From Microglena sp. YARC (taxonomy: Eukaryota; Chlorophyta; Chlorophyceae; Chlamydomonadales; Chlamydomonadaceae), in NCBI GenBank assembly GCA_022414725.1, contig CM039462.1, positions 124,253,786 through 124,317,785 on the forward strand: a stretch of 64,000 nt of DNA, read 5' to 3'. Both the position numbers and the translations under genes were made by a program. Of this stretch, positions 32,478-44,760 are shown in pieces. The notes under the pieces were generated by a model that searched no databases, was not told the origin of the DNA, and worked only from the letters and a program-made list of their open reading frames with translations. Positions within the stretch are counted from its first letter, which is position 1, and every line of letters begins with the position of its first letter.

Positions 32478-33862
32478 AATTGCCAAGTCGCACACGCGAT
32501 CATCGTTTCCACTCCTTACGTTCCCCATGTCAACCAACGGACATTTCTTGATTGTATTGCAATATTCTCTTCCAACCCAAAGATTGTATTACGTGGGTGT
32601 GTACAAACTCTGCACAACATCCAACTACTAATTTTCTGGATGGAACCCTGTACCGGACTGATCCAAACCACCACAGCGAGTTGGGAGAGATGATGGCGAA
32701 AGGGGGGCGCGCGCCGACCTTCTAGCAGTATGCCATTCAGGCCTGGTGTCCAAATCCATCTCTGTACAGGTTAAGCGGGTCCTACAATGTGGCGAACCAA
32801 ACTGAAAAACAAGCTTCTCTATGTGGCGCTGCCAAGGAAGGTCACGCAGATGGTCTGCCAGCTGCTGATGGATCCAGCGGTGGCTGGAATTGAGTTCAGG
32901 GCCAGGGCGAACTCTGCGAAAGCAGGGCCTTGTGTGAGGCTGCAACGAGAAGGTTCACGCAGATGTCTGCAAGCTGCTCATGGATCCAGCGGTGACTGGA
33001 ATTGAGCTAAGGCCATGGTGCGCAACTCTAGAGACAGCTGGGCATTGTGGGCGGCTGACCAATGCAGTTCATGAGATGTACTGCAAGCTGCTCATGGATC
33101 CAGAGGTGGCTGAATGAGCAGGGCAGTCAGGCGATACACTCTATCTGACAGCAGGCCTTATGTGTGGCGGCTGCAAACGGGAAGGTCACGCAGATGTCTG
33201 GCAAGCTGCTTATGGATCCAGAGGTGGCTGAGCATCACTAGAGTACAGAGCGATAGGTGCGCGAATGGCCATGGGCCTTGTGTGTGCTGCAAAGGAAGGG
33301 CAGCAGATGTCTGCAAGCTGCGATAGGTATTCCAGTGCAGGTGGCTGGACTTGAAGTTCAGGGCCCGAGCGAAACGTGTGTCTGTCAACAGCATGGCCTT
33401 GGAGGCGGCGCGCCAATGCAGGCCACGAGATCTTGCAAGCTGCTCATGGATCCAGAGTGGCTGGACTTGAAGGTACAGGGCCAGGGGCGCCCGAACTCTA
33501 GCGCGCGCAGGCTTGTGTGGAATGCTGCCAGGTGAAGGTCACGCAGATGTCTGCAAGCTGCTCGATGGATCCAGCGGTCGCTGGGACTTGAGTTCGCCAG
33601 GGCGAACTCTCAGCGCCAGCAGAGAGGCATTGCGTGGGCGGCTGCCAAGGCGAGGTCACGCCGATGTTCCTGCACGCTTTGATGGATCCAGAGGTGGCTG
33701 GATTGAGTTCAGGCAGGCCCCAGGCAACTCTAAAGGACGACAGCAAGGCTTTGTAGGGCGGCTGCCAAGGCTGGAAGTCACGCCGATGTCTGCTCAGCTT
33801 TATGTCGGATCCAGAGGCGGCTGGCTCCCGAGTACAGGGTCCTGTGAATCTTGACAGAAAAT
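32478..33862 (+). pseudogene. F-box/ankyrin-like repeat gene, copy O (noisy third copy of D/K)
   Basis: Matches D and K in unit order (SES, RDS, IDS, DMA, VNS, SAS signatures) and in the aattg(t)ggcgaacc junction, through dense indels. It ends at the NLDS cap near 33862. No usable frame. Confidence 0.58.
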
Positions 33863-34231
33863 AAAGTCTAGGTGTGTTAGGAACAACACGTTTATTGCCA
33901 GATGTAGTAGAGCAAAAAGTAACTTATATCCACTTCTCCTCAAGAAAACTTTTCAGCAATGTGTTCAGTTTTCTCGCTGCAGTGTGACCCAATAGATAAT
34001 TCCACGATGTAGCAGAAATATTTGATTTATAGATGAGGCAGCGAAACTTTTGCAAAAATGATGCTTGTAATGCGCACCCGATGTGAGCCGAGCACTTTGA
34101 CTTTTCAGGACTACTATTGAAGTATGTAACTTCTATGTCCTTGAAAGTACTGCGTGTTTTTGTGTCAATCTCCCTGAATGGACAATATCCTGTTGTATTG
34201 ACAGTGACTTTTACCAACTTATCACCAGAAC

Positions 34232-34399
34232 ATTCCTGCCTCCGGAGGTATTTGACTGGTTTCGGAGGCCTGGTCTGGTCGAAAGTCGCAATTCACGGAG
34301 AAACTAAATCTGCTGGTTTGGCGAGTGAGTGATCGTTTAGTACGGATTCTAATTCTGCTTGGAAATTTCAAAAAATCGACCGGGGTGGCAGGAACACCC
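34232..34399. repeat. Palindromic element upstream of copy P (noisy)
   Basis: Left arm attcctgcctccggagg, right arm cggggtggcaggaacaccc. Confidence 0.55.
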
Positions 34400-34566
34400 A
34401 TTCTGTACCGCTTGCAGATACCGCCAGGCAAGTGCGCTTGTCTCTTGCATACCAGGCAAGGCAACCCAGGTTTATAGGTTATAGATTTTATAGGGTTTAT
34501 CCCAACTCATTATTTATTTTACCATCCTGTGCGCTTGCACGCATGGATACAAACATGTCATCGAAC

Positions 34567-37378
34567 ATGCCATTCGCACACGCGATCATCCTATGTGTTT
34601 TCCCAGTGGACATTCTTGAATAGTATTTGCCCTATTATCTTCCAACCCATAAGATTGTACTTAGTGTGTAAAACTCTGCACACAGATCTTTCTGCGGATG
34701 GGCCCCCTTACCGTACTGATCCAACCCACCACAGCGAAGTTGGAGAGATCGTGGCGAAAGGGGCGCGCCGACCTCTCTAGCAGTAGCTTGTGTCCAATCC
34801 TCGTTGTACAGGTGAACGGGGTCCTACATTTGAGGGGGGCAAACCAAATGAAAACAAGCTTCTCTATGTTGGGCTGCCAAGGAAGTCACGCAGTTTCTGC
34901 AAGGATGCTCATGGTCCAGATGTGGCTGGACTTTGAGTTCAGGCCTGGCGAACTCTAGAGACAGCTGGGCACTTGTGGAGGCTGCAAAGGAAGGTCATGC
35001 AGATGTCTTGCAAGCTGCTGATGGATCCAGCGGTGGCTGGACTTGAGTTCGATGGCCAGTGCGAACTATGGCGACCAGCGGCATTTGCTGCTTGCAAACG
35101 AGTCACGCAGATGTCTGCAAGCTGCTGATGGATCCAGCGGTGGCGTGGACTGAGTATAGGGCCCGGGCGAACACTAGCGAAAGCTGGTCTTGTGGGCGGG
35201 CTTGCCAAGGAAGCGTCACCAGAGTCTGCAAGCTTGCCTGAGACTCCAAGTGTGGCTGGAATTGAGTCAGGGCCAGGGCAGAACTCTAAACGCCAGCTGG
35301 GGGCTTGTGTGAGGCTGCCAAGGCAGGTCACGCAGATGTTCTGCAAGCTGCTCTGATTCAGCGGTGGCTGATTGAGTTCAGGCCAGGGCGAACATCTACG
35401 ACAGCAGGGCCTTGTTGGCGGCTGCACGAAAGTCACGCAGATGTTTGCAAGCTGCCTCTGATGCAGAGGTGGCTGGACTTGAGTATAGGGCCCGTCGCGA
35501 ACACTAGCGGCAGCTGGGTCTTGTGGGCGGGCTGCAAGGGAAGGTCACGCAAGATGGCTGCAAGCTGTCATGATGGCATCCAGATGTGGCTGGAATTGAG
35601 TCAGGGGCCAGGCGAACTCTAACGCCAGCTGGCATTGCTGTGAGGGCTGCCAAGGAAGGTCACGCAGATGTCTGCATGCTGCTCATGGATCCAGCGGTGG
35701 CTGGAATTGAGTTCAAGGGCAGGTGCGAACTCTAGAGACAGCAGGCTTTGTGAGGCTGCAACGAAGGTCATGCAGATGTTTTGCAGCATGCTCATGGAGT
35801 CCAGAGGGGCTTGGACTTGAGAGAAAGGGCCAGGGCGAAACCATATGCCAGCTGGGCCTTGTGTGTGGCCTGCAAAGGAAGGTCACGCAGTGTCTGGCAA
35901 GCTTCTGATGGATCCAGTGGTGGCTGACTTGAGACAAGGCTCAGGGCGAACCATCCTGAACAAGCATGCCTTGATGGCGGCTTCAATGGAAGGGTGCACG
36001 GCAGATGTGCAGCTCTCATGGATTCCAAACTGGCTGGACTTGAGTTCAGGCCCAGGCGAACTATGGCGACGTCTGGGCATTGTTGCTGGCTTGCAAACGA
36101 AGGATCACGCAGATGTCTGCAAGCTGACTGATGGATACCAGCGGTGGCTGACTGTTGAGTATAGGGACTGGGCGAACTCTAGCGACAGCTGGGTCTTAGT
36201 GGGCGGCTGCAAGGGAAAGGTCCAGCAGATTGTCTGCAAGCTGCTGATGGATCCTTCGAGTGGCTGGAATGAGTCAAGGGCCAGGATGGCGGAACGCTAG
36301 CGACAGCTGGGCCTTGTGTGAGGCTGCGAGCAGTCACGCAGATGTCTGCTGTGCTTCTGATGGATCCAGAGGTGGCTGGAATTTAGTATAGGGCCCTGAG
36401 CGAACTCTAGCGACAGCGGGCCTTTGTGAGGCTGCCAAATGCAGGTAACCGCAGATGTCTGCAAGCTTCTCATGGATCCAGATGTGCTGGACAATATTTA
36501 CAGGGCCCGGTGCGACCGCTATTGCTAGCGACAGCTGGCCTTGTCTGTGAGGCTGCAAAGGAAGGTCACGCAGATGTCTGCAAAGATGCTGAATGAGATA
36601 CCAGAGGTGGCTGGGCTCGAGTTCAGGGGCCAGGGCGACCCATATCAACAGCGGGCATTGTGTGAGGCTGCCAAGGAAGGTCACGCAGATGTCTGCAAGC
36701 TGCTGATGGATCAGCGGTGCTGACTTTGAGTACAGGGCTCCTGAGGCGAACTCTAACGACAGCTGGGCATTTGTGGGCGCGGCCAATGCAGGTCCGCAAG
36801 ATGTCAGCAAACTGCTAATGGATCCAGGGTGGCTGGAACTTGGTTAGGCAGGGCGAACACTTTCGACAGCAGGCCATTGAGGGTGGCTGCCAAGTAAGGT
36901 CACGCAGATGTCTGCAAGCTGCCTGATGACTCCAGCGTTGCTGGACTTAGTTCAGGGCGACCAGGGCGAAACTCTTACGCACAAGCTGGCGCCTTGCGGA
37001 GGGACGCAAAGGAAGGTCACGCAGATGTCTGCCAAGATGCTGATGGATCCAGAGTGGCTGTAATTGATTCAGGGCCCGGGCGACTAGCGACAGGCAAGGC
37101 CTTGTGGAGCGGGTGCCAAGAAGGTCACTCAGATGTCTTGCAAGTATCCTCATGGACCAGTGGGCTGACTTGAGAGTCAGGCCAGGACGAAACTCACGCA
37201 CAGCTGGGCTTTGGGGAGGGCCAAGGCAGGTCACGCAATGTCTGCAAGTGCTCATGCGGATCAGCGGTGCTGGAATGAGTTCAGGGCCGGGCGAACTCTG
37301 TCACGATGGCATTGTGGGCGGTTGCCAAGGAAGATCACGCCGATGTCTGCCGCTTTTGATGGATCAAGAGGCGCTGGT
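34567..37378 (+). pseudogene. F-box/ankyrin-like repeat gene, copy P (noisy, 3' truncated)
   Basis: Starts like E, F, L and M (an added C after the ATG) and follows the order of copy M, including the units unique to M (the HMN, HMT, YGD and NDS signatures). It stops abruptly near 37378 inside the cap region, where it is joined to the intergenic sequence gttcagtttgatcaagc. The array ends here. Confidence 0.58.
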
Positions 37379-37639
37379 GTTCAGTTTGATCAAGCAAAAT
37401 ATCGCTGCATGTGCCGCAATAATTCCAGATGTAGCAGAAATATTTTGATTATGAGCAGGAAACGCTTTGAAAATTATTATTTGATGCGCCACATGTGAGC
37501 CAGCACGTTGACTCTCAGCGTACTTTGAAGATGTAACTAACTTCGTGGTCTATTACAGTCTTGAATGTTGTGTCTCAATCTCCCAGAAGACAATATCTAG
37601 TTGAATTGTCAATATTACACAATTGGCACAGTACTTTTT

Positions 37640-37751
37640 ATTCCTGCTCGCCGGAGGATGTTTCGGAGCCTGCGCGAAGTGAGAGAAGTCGTTCGTACAG
37701 GCTCTACTTCTTGCTTGGGAAAATTCAAAAAAATCGGAGACAGGAACGCCC
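37640..37751. repeat. Solo palindromic element at the end of the array
   Basis: A shortened copy: left arm attcctgctcgccggagg, right arm aaaaatcggagacaggaacgccc. It is followed after about 40 bases by gagtataaatg, a TATA-like box at about 37793, with no recognisable gene after it. It carries the CGCCC arm ending of the Fanzor-side copies rather than the CACCC of the array. Confidence 0.5.
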
Positions 37752-37754
37752 ATT

Positions 37755-38716
37755 GTTTCCTTGGAGATTTGTTTCGATTTGGTTTTTGAACGAGTATAAA
37801 TGTTTCTTCGATGAGTAGATATTGTTGTGTATTATTCCTGTCGTATCTTTAGACAATGTCGATTGTGTAGGAGACGTTCTGGCCCTGTGATCCCTTCACC
37901 CTCAGTTCCAGTACGGATCCTTATACCTAGTAAATCGGAGGGTCCTTCTCAGTTCTGGCAGATCGACTGTGCATATGTGAATTCGTTGCGATCGTGCGAT
38001 CATCGCTTGATGTGCGAAGATACCCGGCGTTCGACACTGTGGTTCCTCCTGGGCCGGTGTGTGGTAGTGCGCTTACTTAAAAACCGTCCGTGAATGCACA
38101 ACGAGATGTTGGCTCTCCGTGTGTCGACTTGTGCCTTTGTGTCTGACTCCCAACGAGTTGGAGAACATTCGCGCCGGCGACTACCAATGCACCTTGGCCC
38201 GCGAACACCGGAATGATGGGTTTGATGTGTTGTGAGCGTGAGACTTCGTAGTTCGTACGCGTCAGCGTCTCGTTCCAAGACGGAGCGTTTGAAGCGTTCT
38301 GTTCCCTGTTGACCCACGCCGCGGGTGACAGTGTTGATTACTTACTTGTCTTGCGCCCCAACATCATGTTGTGCGCATCGGTGAGGCTGTTTGAACATCA
38401 CTGGCACTGCGAGGCTTGGCTCCGGTCGGGAGCATGCGAGATTTCTCAGTCTGCTCTTGCTATTTTCGTTACAAGGAGCCTGTTTTGGACGACGACTCGC
38501 GTTCCCGACAGTTCGATATTTTTCGTTGAGAGCGTGAACCCGAGCATTCCCCCTTACTACCTCGTTTTTTAGGGTTCCGCTTCCTTGTCCGAGACCATCA
38601 TTGGCTCTCCCCTCGGAAGACGTCCTGCCGAGCCGTCTCATTTGAGGACTCGACCGTTCCGAGTGCGCGAGGAGCATCTTTTTCCCGTTGGGACCATACC
38701 TTTGGAAATTTAATAC
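37755..38716. other. No recognisable gene
   Basis: Several short frames on both strands (for example 37827-38093 plus, 38342-38677 minus) with no family resemblance. Nothing supported. Confidence 0.4.
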
Positions 38717-39025
38717 ATGGGCTCTCGTACAACCTTTGGATTCGGCCGTGGCAAGTTCCCGTGTGAGTTACGTTCGGCTACTTCAAGCACACCCTTCTTT
38801 GGAGACATAACATTTAAGATGCAGCTCGACGAGGCCAGACGAAGCCCCGACTGCGTAATACTCGGATGTCTTATTGGAGGGGCTGTTGTATGTGCGGGGC
38901 ACTTTGGGAATCTTCTGACTATCGAGTTTGGATTCGTTTCTGTGCTCAAGGCATGGGTCTGGTGGCCATTGAGGTGTTCCTCACACGTTATCTTACGCTG
39001 CTACAGTCAGCGGAACAGAAAATGA
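38717..39025 (+). CDS. Hypothetical small protein (uncertain)
   Basis: A 102-residue frame, MGSRTTFGFGRGKF..., with a hydrophobic stretch (VILGCLIGGAVVCAGHFG, residues about 47-64) that could be a membrane segment. Its end overlaps a TA-flanked terminal repeat of the CAGTCGGCGGAAC family (TA at 39002-39003), so its 3' end is probably disrupted. Not recognised; it may not be a gene. Confidence 0.2.
   Translation: MGSRTTFGFGRGKFPCELRSATSSTPFFGDITFKMQLDEARRSPDCVILGCLIGGAVVCAGHFGNLLTIEFGFVSVLKAWVWWPLRCSSHVILRCYSQRNRK
39004..39025 (+). repeat. Transposon terminal repeat (CAGTC family), solo end
   Basis: TA followed by CAGTCAGCGGAACAGAAAAT, matching the ends at 54864, 57099 and 61359. Confidence 0.5.
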
Positions 39026-39214
39026 CTAAATAGTGCCCCTTGTAAAAAGAGATATCCAGACAAAGTTCGTATATGTGCGGGGAGCACACTGAATCTCTGA
39101 CTTCTCGCAGTGGATTCGTTCTGTGGGCTCAAGGGCATGGGACATCTGAGATGTCCTCGCACAGTTCTTACGCTGCTAACAGCAGCGGGTCTGAAAAGAA
39201 ATAAGAACTACTTA

Positions 39215-39626
39215 ATCTGCCTTACAAAGAATTGTCAGCTTGTATCAATTATTCTGCACCTCAACTTCCAGTTTGCCCAATATTTCTTGGGGCTCGCAAG
39301 AATTCCGGGGCGGTGGTAAATTGTGAAAGCAATTGTGGATGTGATGGTTGCATTCAGGTTCACGGTTTACAAACAACTTGCTGTTCTCCATGGTGGAACT
39401 GCACCATAGCAAGCATCAAACGTGCACCCTTCTTTTTTGGAATCCACTCCTTGGGAGACGTGGTGCTGTCCTTGTCTTGTGCCAACCTATAGTGTAACAA
39501 CGAGGAGGATACGAAAGCCGCCGTGCATGTGTGAGATGACACGAAGATGCAAAAGCCTTTAAAATGTCCCCAGCTGTATGTTCCGTAAAGTGTACAATTG
39601 TGTTTGTCATGCACGAGAGATTTCAA
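39215..39626 (-). pseudogene. Fanzor C-terminal remnant (type of the 3.1-kb copy)
   Basis: The reverse complement matches 4770-5040 of the first Fanzor: KKKGAR, a 'MVQFHHGEQQVVCK' segment in place of the decayed frame there, then the RuvC-III 'NREPECNHHIH' debris and the gccccggaattcttgcgag 3' sequence. The minus-strand frame 39626-39360 (88 codons) keeps a 'YGTYSWGHFKG' segment resembling the AYGSS...GGKG block. Diverged and truncated; no RuvC-I is visible. Confidence 0.7.
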
Positions 39627-39639
39627 AATCGTTGCGAAG

Positions 39640-41595
39640 AAGACGCCGCGTCATTACTTCAGAGCCGATGTTCACGAGCCAGAGAATGCAATGATCATCT
39701 TGCACCAAGCAGCCAGTAGGATTCCCCTGCCATTCTATACCGCAAGTCCATACGGAACAGTTTCAAAAATGCGGGAATCAGCTTTGTCGCCATGATGTTT
39801 TTCGCTCATCGAATTAATAGGTTATGTTGCGAGCTGTCCAAGTGATGACGGATCCTTGAACACCTACATTATTGAGATCGGTGTGCGTCGGTCCGAGATC
39901 ATCGTGGCGCTGGGCTTGTGCAAGAAGCTCTTTTATCCGTGTTGCACTCATCTATTGGGACACTGCCAGGTGCTCGACGGGTTCGAATCTACACTTACCA
40001 CTAATCTTCCAGCGCATGCGCTTCTACAAGTCTGTGTTTGGAGATCCTGTGAACATCACACCTATATTTCACGTGCATTTGAAATGACTCGACAAACAAA
40101 AAATGTGCGATGAAAACGTGAACTTTAGTTACCTAAATCTACAGAGGACCGGGGGGGGAATCAATTCGACGACGACAAAGATGGCGGAAACACGTGGTGA
40201 GTTCGCAAGACGTCGTCGTCTTCCGCTCATCATTCATTGCTGATCTTGGTTTCAGGGATATCATTCAAATGATATACAGTGAAACACGTTCGCGTGGCGG
40301 CCAATCTAATTGAATCATTTGTTGATACGTTATACACACGCGACCGTGCATTACCGCATGTAACTTTGCTTCATTGTAAAAATACGAACTTTGTAACATT
40401 CTCATCTTAACCGATGAATAACTATACCGTACACCCAGACCATGTATTACAGCAGTGGATGAACCAATTGTTACTTTACATTATTTTGTACTCATGTTTC
40501 GCGATTTAGTAGGTTTGTATTATGCTGGACAAGAGTATCATTTACGTAAGTACTGCAATTCGTCCGGAGATGGAATTTGTGAAAAAAGGGTTAACGGGTT
40601 GTCACCTTTATATACTCATTAGTTTTGTATGGTGATGAGAGATTGAGAATTGTGCGTCGCGTACGCGATTGTGTCTGGAAGATGGTAATTGTTTGTCAGA
40701 GGATATGGTGATGCGATTTTGTGAGTGAATTGTTGTTGTGATTGGTCGATTTCTTGTGCGTGCGTGGTCGATTTCTTACCTTCTTCACCTTTTTGCGAGT
40801 CTTGATAGTGGGCAAGAGATGGTGATGGGAATGTTGTGGTCAAGGAGATGCGTGATGGTGAATGTTGCTGGTCGAGGGAGAATGGTGATGGTGACTGTTT
40901 GTGTGAACTAGTAGTTGCAGTTCTCAAGAATGGGAGATTTATAATTCCTGTCAGTACATTTTTTGAATTCTGCACAACTTTTGATTTCACGACTTAGTGG
41001 TTGCATACACACAAGAATATTTTGTTAGATTCTGAATACGAAATACGATACCGATTCTGTGCGTAGCTTCCAAACTAATGTTGTGTAAAATGACCAGTAA
41101 TGAGAAAAACGGGGCGTATTGAAATCGTAGAAGTCACTATCAGCGTACCACAAAACTTACCGACCTGGTATAATAATGCGTTAAATTTAGGTATTAAAGC
41201 TGTAAACGAAAACAAACCAAGGTTCTCTCATATCACCTGAATCGCTAAGTGTTCGAACTTATTTCTTTCGCAATGTATCGGACCCATGTTTGTGCGAGAT
41301 ATTGAAATTGCTGGATTAAATGAAACTGGTTGAGAGCAGTGAATTCTTTCTATAATCGCGTTTTACTTGGATTCGAGAATGCTTCTGTTCATTTAATGTA
41401 ATATTATGCTTGTGCATGAGCCAACTAGTCAAGTAGTTAGTGTTACAAATTATGGTATTTGCATGACATGCATATATTATATATGTGAGATTTTAAACGC
41501 AACATGCCCAAAATGCCAAACAATAAGTGTTGTTTTTGTTTTCTGTAAAACCAATAAACACAGAAGTTTTTTTAAACACCCATCTCTCTCTTTTT
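39640..41595. other. Gene-poor AT-richer stretch before the gap
   Basis: Only short frames without family resemblance (39856-40113 plus; a low-complexity minus frame 40619-40990 rich in S, T and P). No RNA gene, repeat family or promoter recognised. Confidence 0.4.
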
Positions 41596-42595
41596 NNNNN
41601 NNNNNNNNNNNNNNNNNNNNNNNNNNNNNNNNNNNNNNNNNNNNNNNNNNNNNNNNNNNNNNNNNNNNNNNNNNNNNNNNNNNNNNNNNNNNNNNNNNNN
41701 NNNNNNNNNNNNNNNNNNNNNNNNNNNNNNNNNNNNNNNNNNNNNNNNNNNNNNNNNNNNNNNNNNNNNNNNNNNNNNNNNNNNNNNNNNNNNNNNNNNN
41801 NNNNNNNNNNNNNNNNNNNNNNNNNNNNNNNNNNNNNNNNNNNNNNNNNNNNNNNNNNNNNNNNNNNNNNNNNNNNNNNNNNNNNNNNNNNNNNNNNNNN
41901 NNNNNNNNNNNNNNNNNNNNNNNNNNNNNNNNNNNNNNNNNNNNNNNNNNNNNNNNNNNNNNNNNNNNNNNNNNNNNNNNNNNNNNNNNNNNNNNNNNNN
42001 NNNNNNNNNNNNNNNNNNNNNNNNNNNNNNNNNNNNNNNNNNNNNNNNNNNNNNNNNNNNNNNNNNNNNNNNNNNNNNNNNNNNNNNNNNNNNNNNNNNN
42101 NNNNNNNNNNNNNNNNNNNNNNNNNNNNNNNNNNNNNNNNNNNNNNNNNNNNNNNNNNNNNNNNNNNNNNNNNNNNNNNNNNNNNNNNNNNNNNNNNNNN
42201 NNNNNNNNNNNNNNNNNNNNNNNNNNNNNNNNNNNNNNNNNNNNNNNNNNNNNNNNNNNNNNNNNNNNNNNNNNNNNNNNNNNNNNNNNNNNNNNNNNNN
42301 NNNNNNNNNNNNNNNNNNNNNNNNNNNNNNNNNNNNNNNNNNNNNNNNNNNNNNNNNNNNNNNNNNNNNNNNNNNNNNNNNNNNNNNNNNNNNNNNNNNN
42401 NNNNNNNNNNNNNNNNNNNNNNNNNNNNNNNNNNNNNNNNNNNNNNNNNNNNNNNNNNNNNNNNNNNNNNNNNNNNNNNNNNNNNNNNNNNNNNNNNNNN
42501 NNNNNNNNNNNNNNNNNNNNNNNNNNNNNNNNNNNNNNNNNNNNNNNNNNNNNNNNNNNNNNNNNNNNNNNNNNNNNNNNNNNNNNNNNNNNNNN
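41596..42595. other. Assembly gap, exactly 1000 N
   Basis: A run of exactly 1000 N, the conventional length for a scaffold join of unknown size. Both sides must be treated as separate contigs, so linkage of the ankyrin array (left) to the spliced gene and F-box/LRR genes (right) is not proven. Confidence 0.98.
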
Positions 42596-42654
42596 TTCCA
42601 TTCAGTCAAGTGGGCATTATTCTTATTTATAAGCGAATTCAGTCAAGTGCTATC

Positions 42655-42905
42655 ACACCACTACTCAGGCTGTGAGGCTCGGACAGGCATGCTGTTCAAC
42701 ATCACCAAAAAAATTCACCACCACTATCTCAGGTGTGAGGCTCGACAGCATGTGTCAAACACACAAAAAAAATCACCACACTAATCTCAGGTGTGAGGCT
42801 CGACAGGCATGTGTCAACACCACCAAAAAAAATCACACCACTATCCTCAGGTGTGAGGCTCGACAGCATGTGTCCCAAACTCCACCAAAACAAATTAACC
42901 ACCAC
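42655..42905. repeat. Minisatellite, about 60-bp unit
   Basis: Four imperfect copies of a unit containing caggtgtgaggctcgacag and a run of A (caccaaaaaaaatcaccac). Confidence 0.75.
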
Positions 42906-42907
42906 TA

Positions 42908-42930
42908 CAGTCGCGGAACATAGTTTTAAT
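42908..42930 (+). repeat. Transposon terminal repeat (CAGTC family), solo end
   Basis: TA then CAGTCGCGGAACATAGTTTT directly after the minisatellite; one extra base relative to other copies. Confidence 0.45.
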
Positions 42931-43217
42931 TTCCAGGGTAGGGTCATTTAATGCGTTCCCAACCTCCGCACATTGTTGCTAGGCGGACACAGGTTGATGT
43001 TAGCAAAATATTATTGGACGGATCCTCTCCCCACCCCTTGACCGCATCCGCATTCTTTATCCTTCACGAACGCCACCCAGGTGTCGCTGCGCATGAAGTC
43101 AGCGAAAACTTGCAGGTTCCAGCAGATCGTCGACCGGCTTTCCCAGGTGTCGTGCTCTTCAGTGTTAGGATTTGCACCGCACCTGCGCCACAACCGTGAA
43201 TAATGGTGTTGTCAATT

Positions 43218-43640
43218 CATGGCAGTCATGTCAGTCAAGTCAGTTCAGTCGGTAATATCAATATGCCAGCCAGTCAGTAAATCAGTCAGTCAGTCAGTAA
43301 ATCAGTCAGTCAGTCAGTCAGTCAAGTCAGTAAGTCAGTCAGTCAAGTCAGTCAGTCAGTCAGTAGTCAGTCAGTTCAGTCAGTAATATCAAATCATGCA
43401 GTCAGTCAGTAAGTCAGTAAGTCAGACAGTAAGTCAAGTAAGTCAGTCAGTCAGTCAGTAAGTCAGTAAGTCAGTCAGTCCAGTCAGTCAGTCAGTAAGT
43501 CAGTCAGTAATATCAATCATGCAGTCGTAATATCAATCATGCAGTCAGTTCAGTCAGTCAGTCAGTCAGTAATATCAGTCAGTCAGTCAGTCAGTAATAT
43601 CAATCCAATGCAGTCAGTCAGTAAAGTCAGTCAGTCAGTT
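43218..43640. repeat. CAGT-type tetranucleotide satellite
   Basis: Long arrays of CAGT/AGTC units interspersed with 'aatatcaatcatg' spacers, ending at 43640. Small indels throughout may be replication slippage or base-calling error. Confidence 0.85.
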
Positions 43641-43646
43641 AATATC

Positions 43647-43673
43647 AAAAAACCGCCGTGAGGCAGAACACCC
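43647..43673. repeat. Solo right arm of the palindromic element
   Basis: aaaaaaccgccgtgaggcag followed by aacaccc, matching the right arm of the array element with one missing base. No left arm found nearby. Confidence 0.4.
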
Positions 43674-43854
43674 ATTACTTACTTGGAACATTGGGATAAA
43701 CAGGTAGTGATGGTCTATTAATACCAAACGCAAATCGTTCCCAAATCTCATCTTGACATCCACAATGCTGTGGACCGAGTATCTTGTATCATTCACTGAA
43801 AAAGTTTACGTGACGACCTTTGCAAGATAGTCAAATACTATCAACCTGCAGCAC

Positions 43855-44760
43855 CCAATGAATTGAATTGAATTGAATTTGAATTAAAAACTCAGTCTTC
43901 TCCAGCTTCACTGCATGTTCAACAACCAGTGCCCCCAGGACACTCTCTCATGCACATAACCCCGCCCTGCCCCACCACTACCACACACATACACTCAGTC
44001 TTCTCCATCTTCACTGCATGTCTCAACAACCAGTGCAACCAGGACTCAAGAAAAACGCAAGGCAGGGGGGTACTCACGCTGACTTCCAGCGAGGGATGAC
44101 GTGGGCGACAGGTGCGGAGGGCGTGGGGTAGTTAGCGCCAGTGGAAGGGTAGTAGCGTCTAGTGGACAGGTAGTAGCTCCAGTGGACAAGGTAGTAGCGC
44201 CAGTGGACAGGGTAGTAGCTCCATGGACAGGGGAGTAGCGCCAGTGACAGGGGGAGTAGCGCCCAGTGGACAGGGGAGTAGCGCCAGTGGCACAGGGGAG
44301 GAGGGCGATGGAGAGAGGACAGGGAGGAGGCGAGGAGAGGGGACAGGGATGATAGCGAGTAGAGCCAGTGGACAGGGGATGATTGGCCCTCAATCTTAAA
44401 GGCCACATTTGGAGGGGAGTTGCAAGTAGCTCCCCCAATTAAGTAACTCCGATGGGGAGAAGGGGGGCCCTCATCAATCCGAAGATGACGACAAGTTTGT
44501 CAGGTCGATTGACGATCTGCGCCAGCAATAAAAAGCAGTGTAAACAGTGAAATCAGTGCCCCAACAAAAATCACAGGGCAGCCGTCAGTAGCTGGAAAAC
44601 ACAGAGCGCACGCAGTCGTCAGTAGCTGGGAAAACACGAGCGCACGCAGTCGTCAGTAGCTGGGAAAACACGAGCGGCACGCAGTCGTCATAGCTGGGAA
44701 AACACCGAAGCGCACGCAGTCGTCAGTAGCTGTGGAAAACACGAGCGCACGCACACTCAC
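43855..44760. repeat. Series of short tandem repeats
   Basis: In order: (AATTG)n at 43858-43885; a duplicated segment with ctcagtcttctcca (43890 and 43995); an about 20-bp GC-rich unit (agtagcgccagtggacaggg) at 44145-44300; an about 36-bp unit (gcacgcagtcgtcagtagct) repeated five times at 44590-44760. Frames crossing these are repeat artefacts. Confidence 0.75.

Larger units (their letters stand above)
24700..37380. other. Stretch with accumulating single-base indels (probable unpolished assembly)
   Basis: Compared with its clean counterparts at 7.2-24.6 kb, this stretch shows isolated one- or two-base gains and losses that become frequent after about 26.5 kb (for example gaacATTGCAG for gaacATGCAG at 29724 and repeated damage to GGATCCAG words). 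Substitutions are few relative to indels. This pattern is typical of uncorrected long-read consensus rather than of neutral decay. Reading frames here should not be used to infer pseudogene status or protein sequence. Confidence 0.7.

Noticed and set aside
24..37378. CRISPR-like array
   Set aside because: Repeats are contiguous 111-bp coding units without unique spacers.
41406..42675. Long open frames of about 400 codons across 41.4-42.7 kb
   Set aside because: They consist of N from the assembly gap.
44046..44438. Proline/serine-rich minus-strand proteins at 44.0-44.4 kb
   Set aside because: Translations of a short GC-rich tandem repeat; no start or composition of a real gene.
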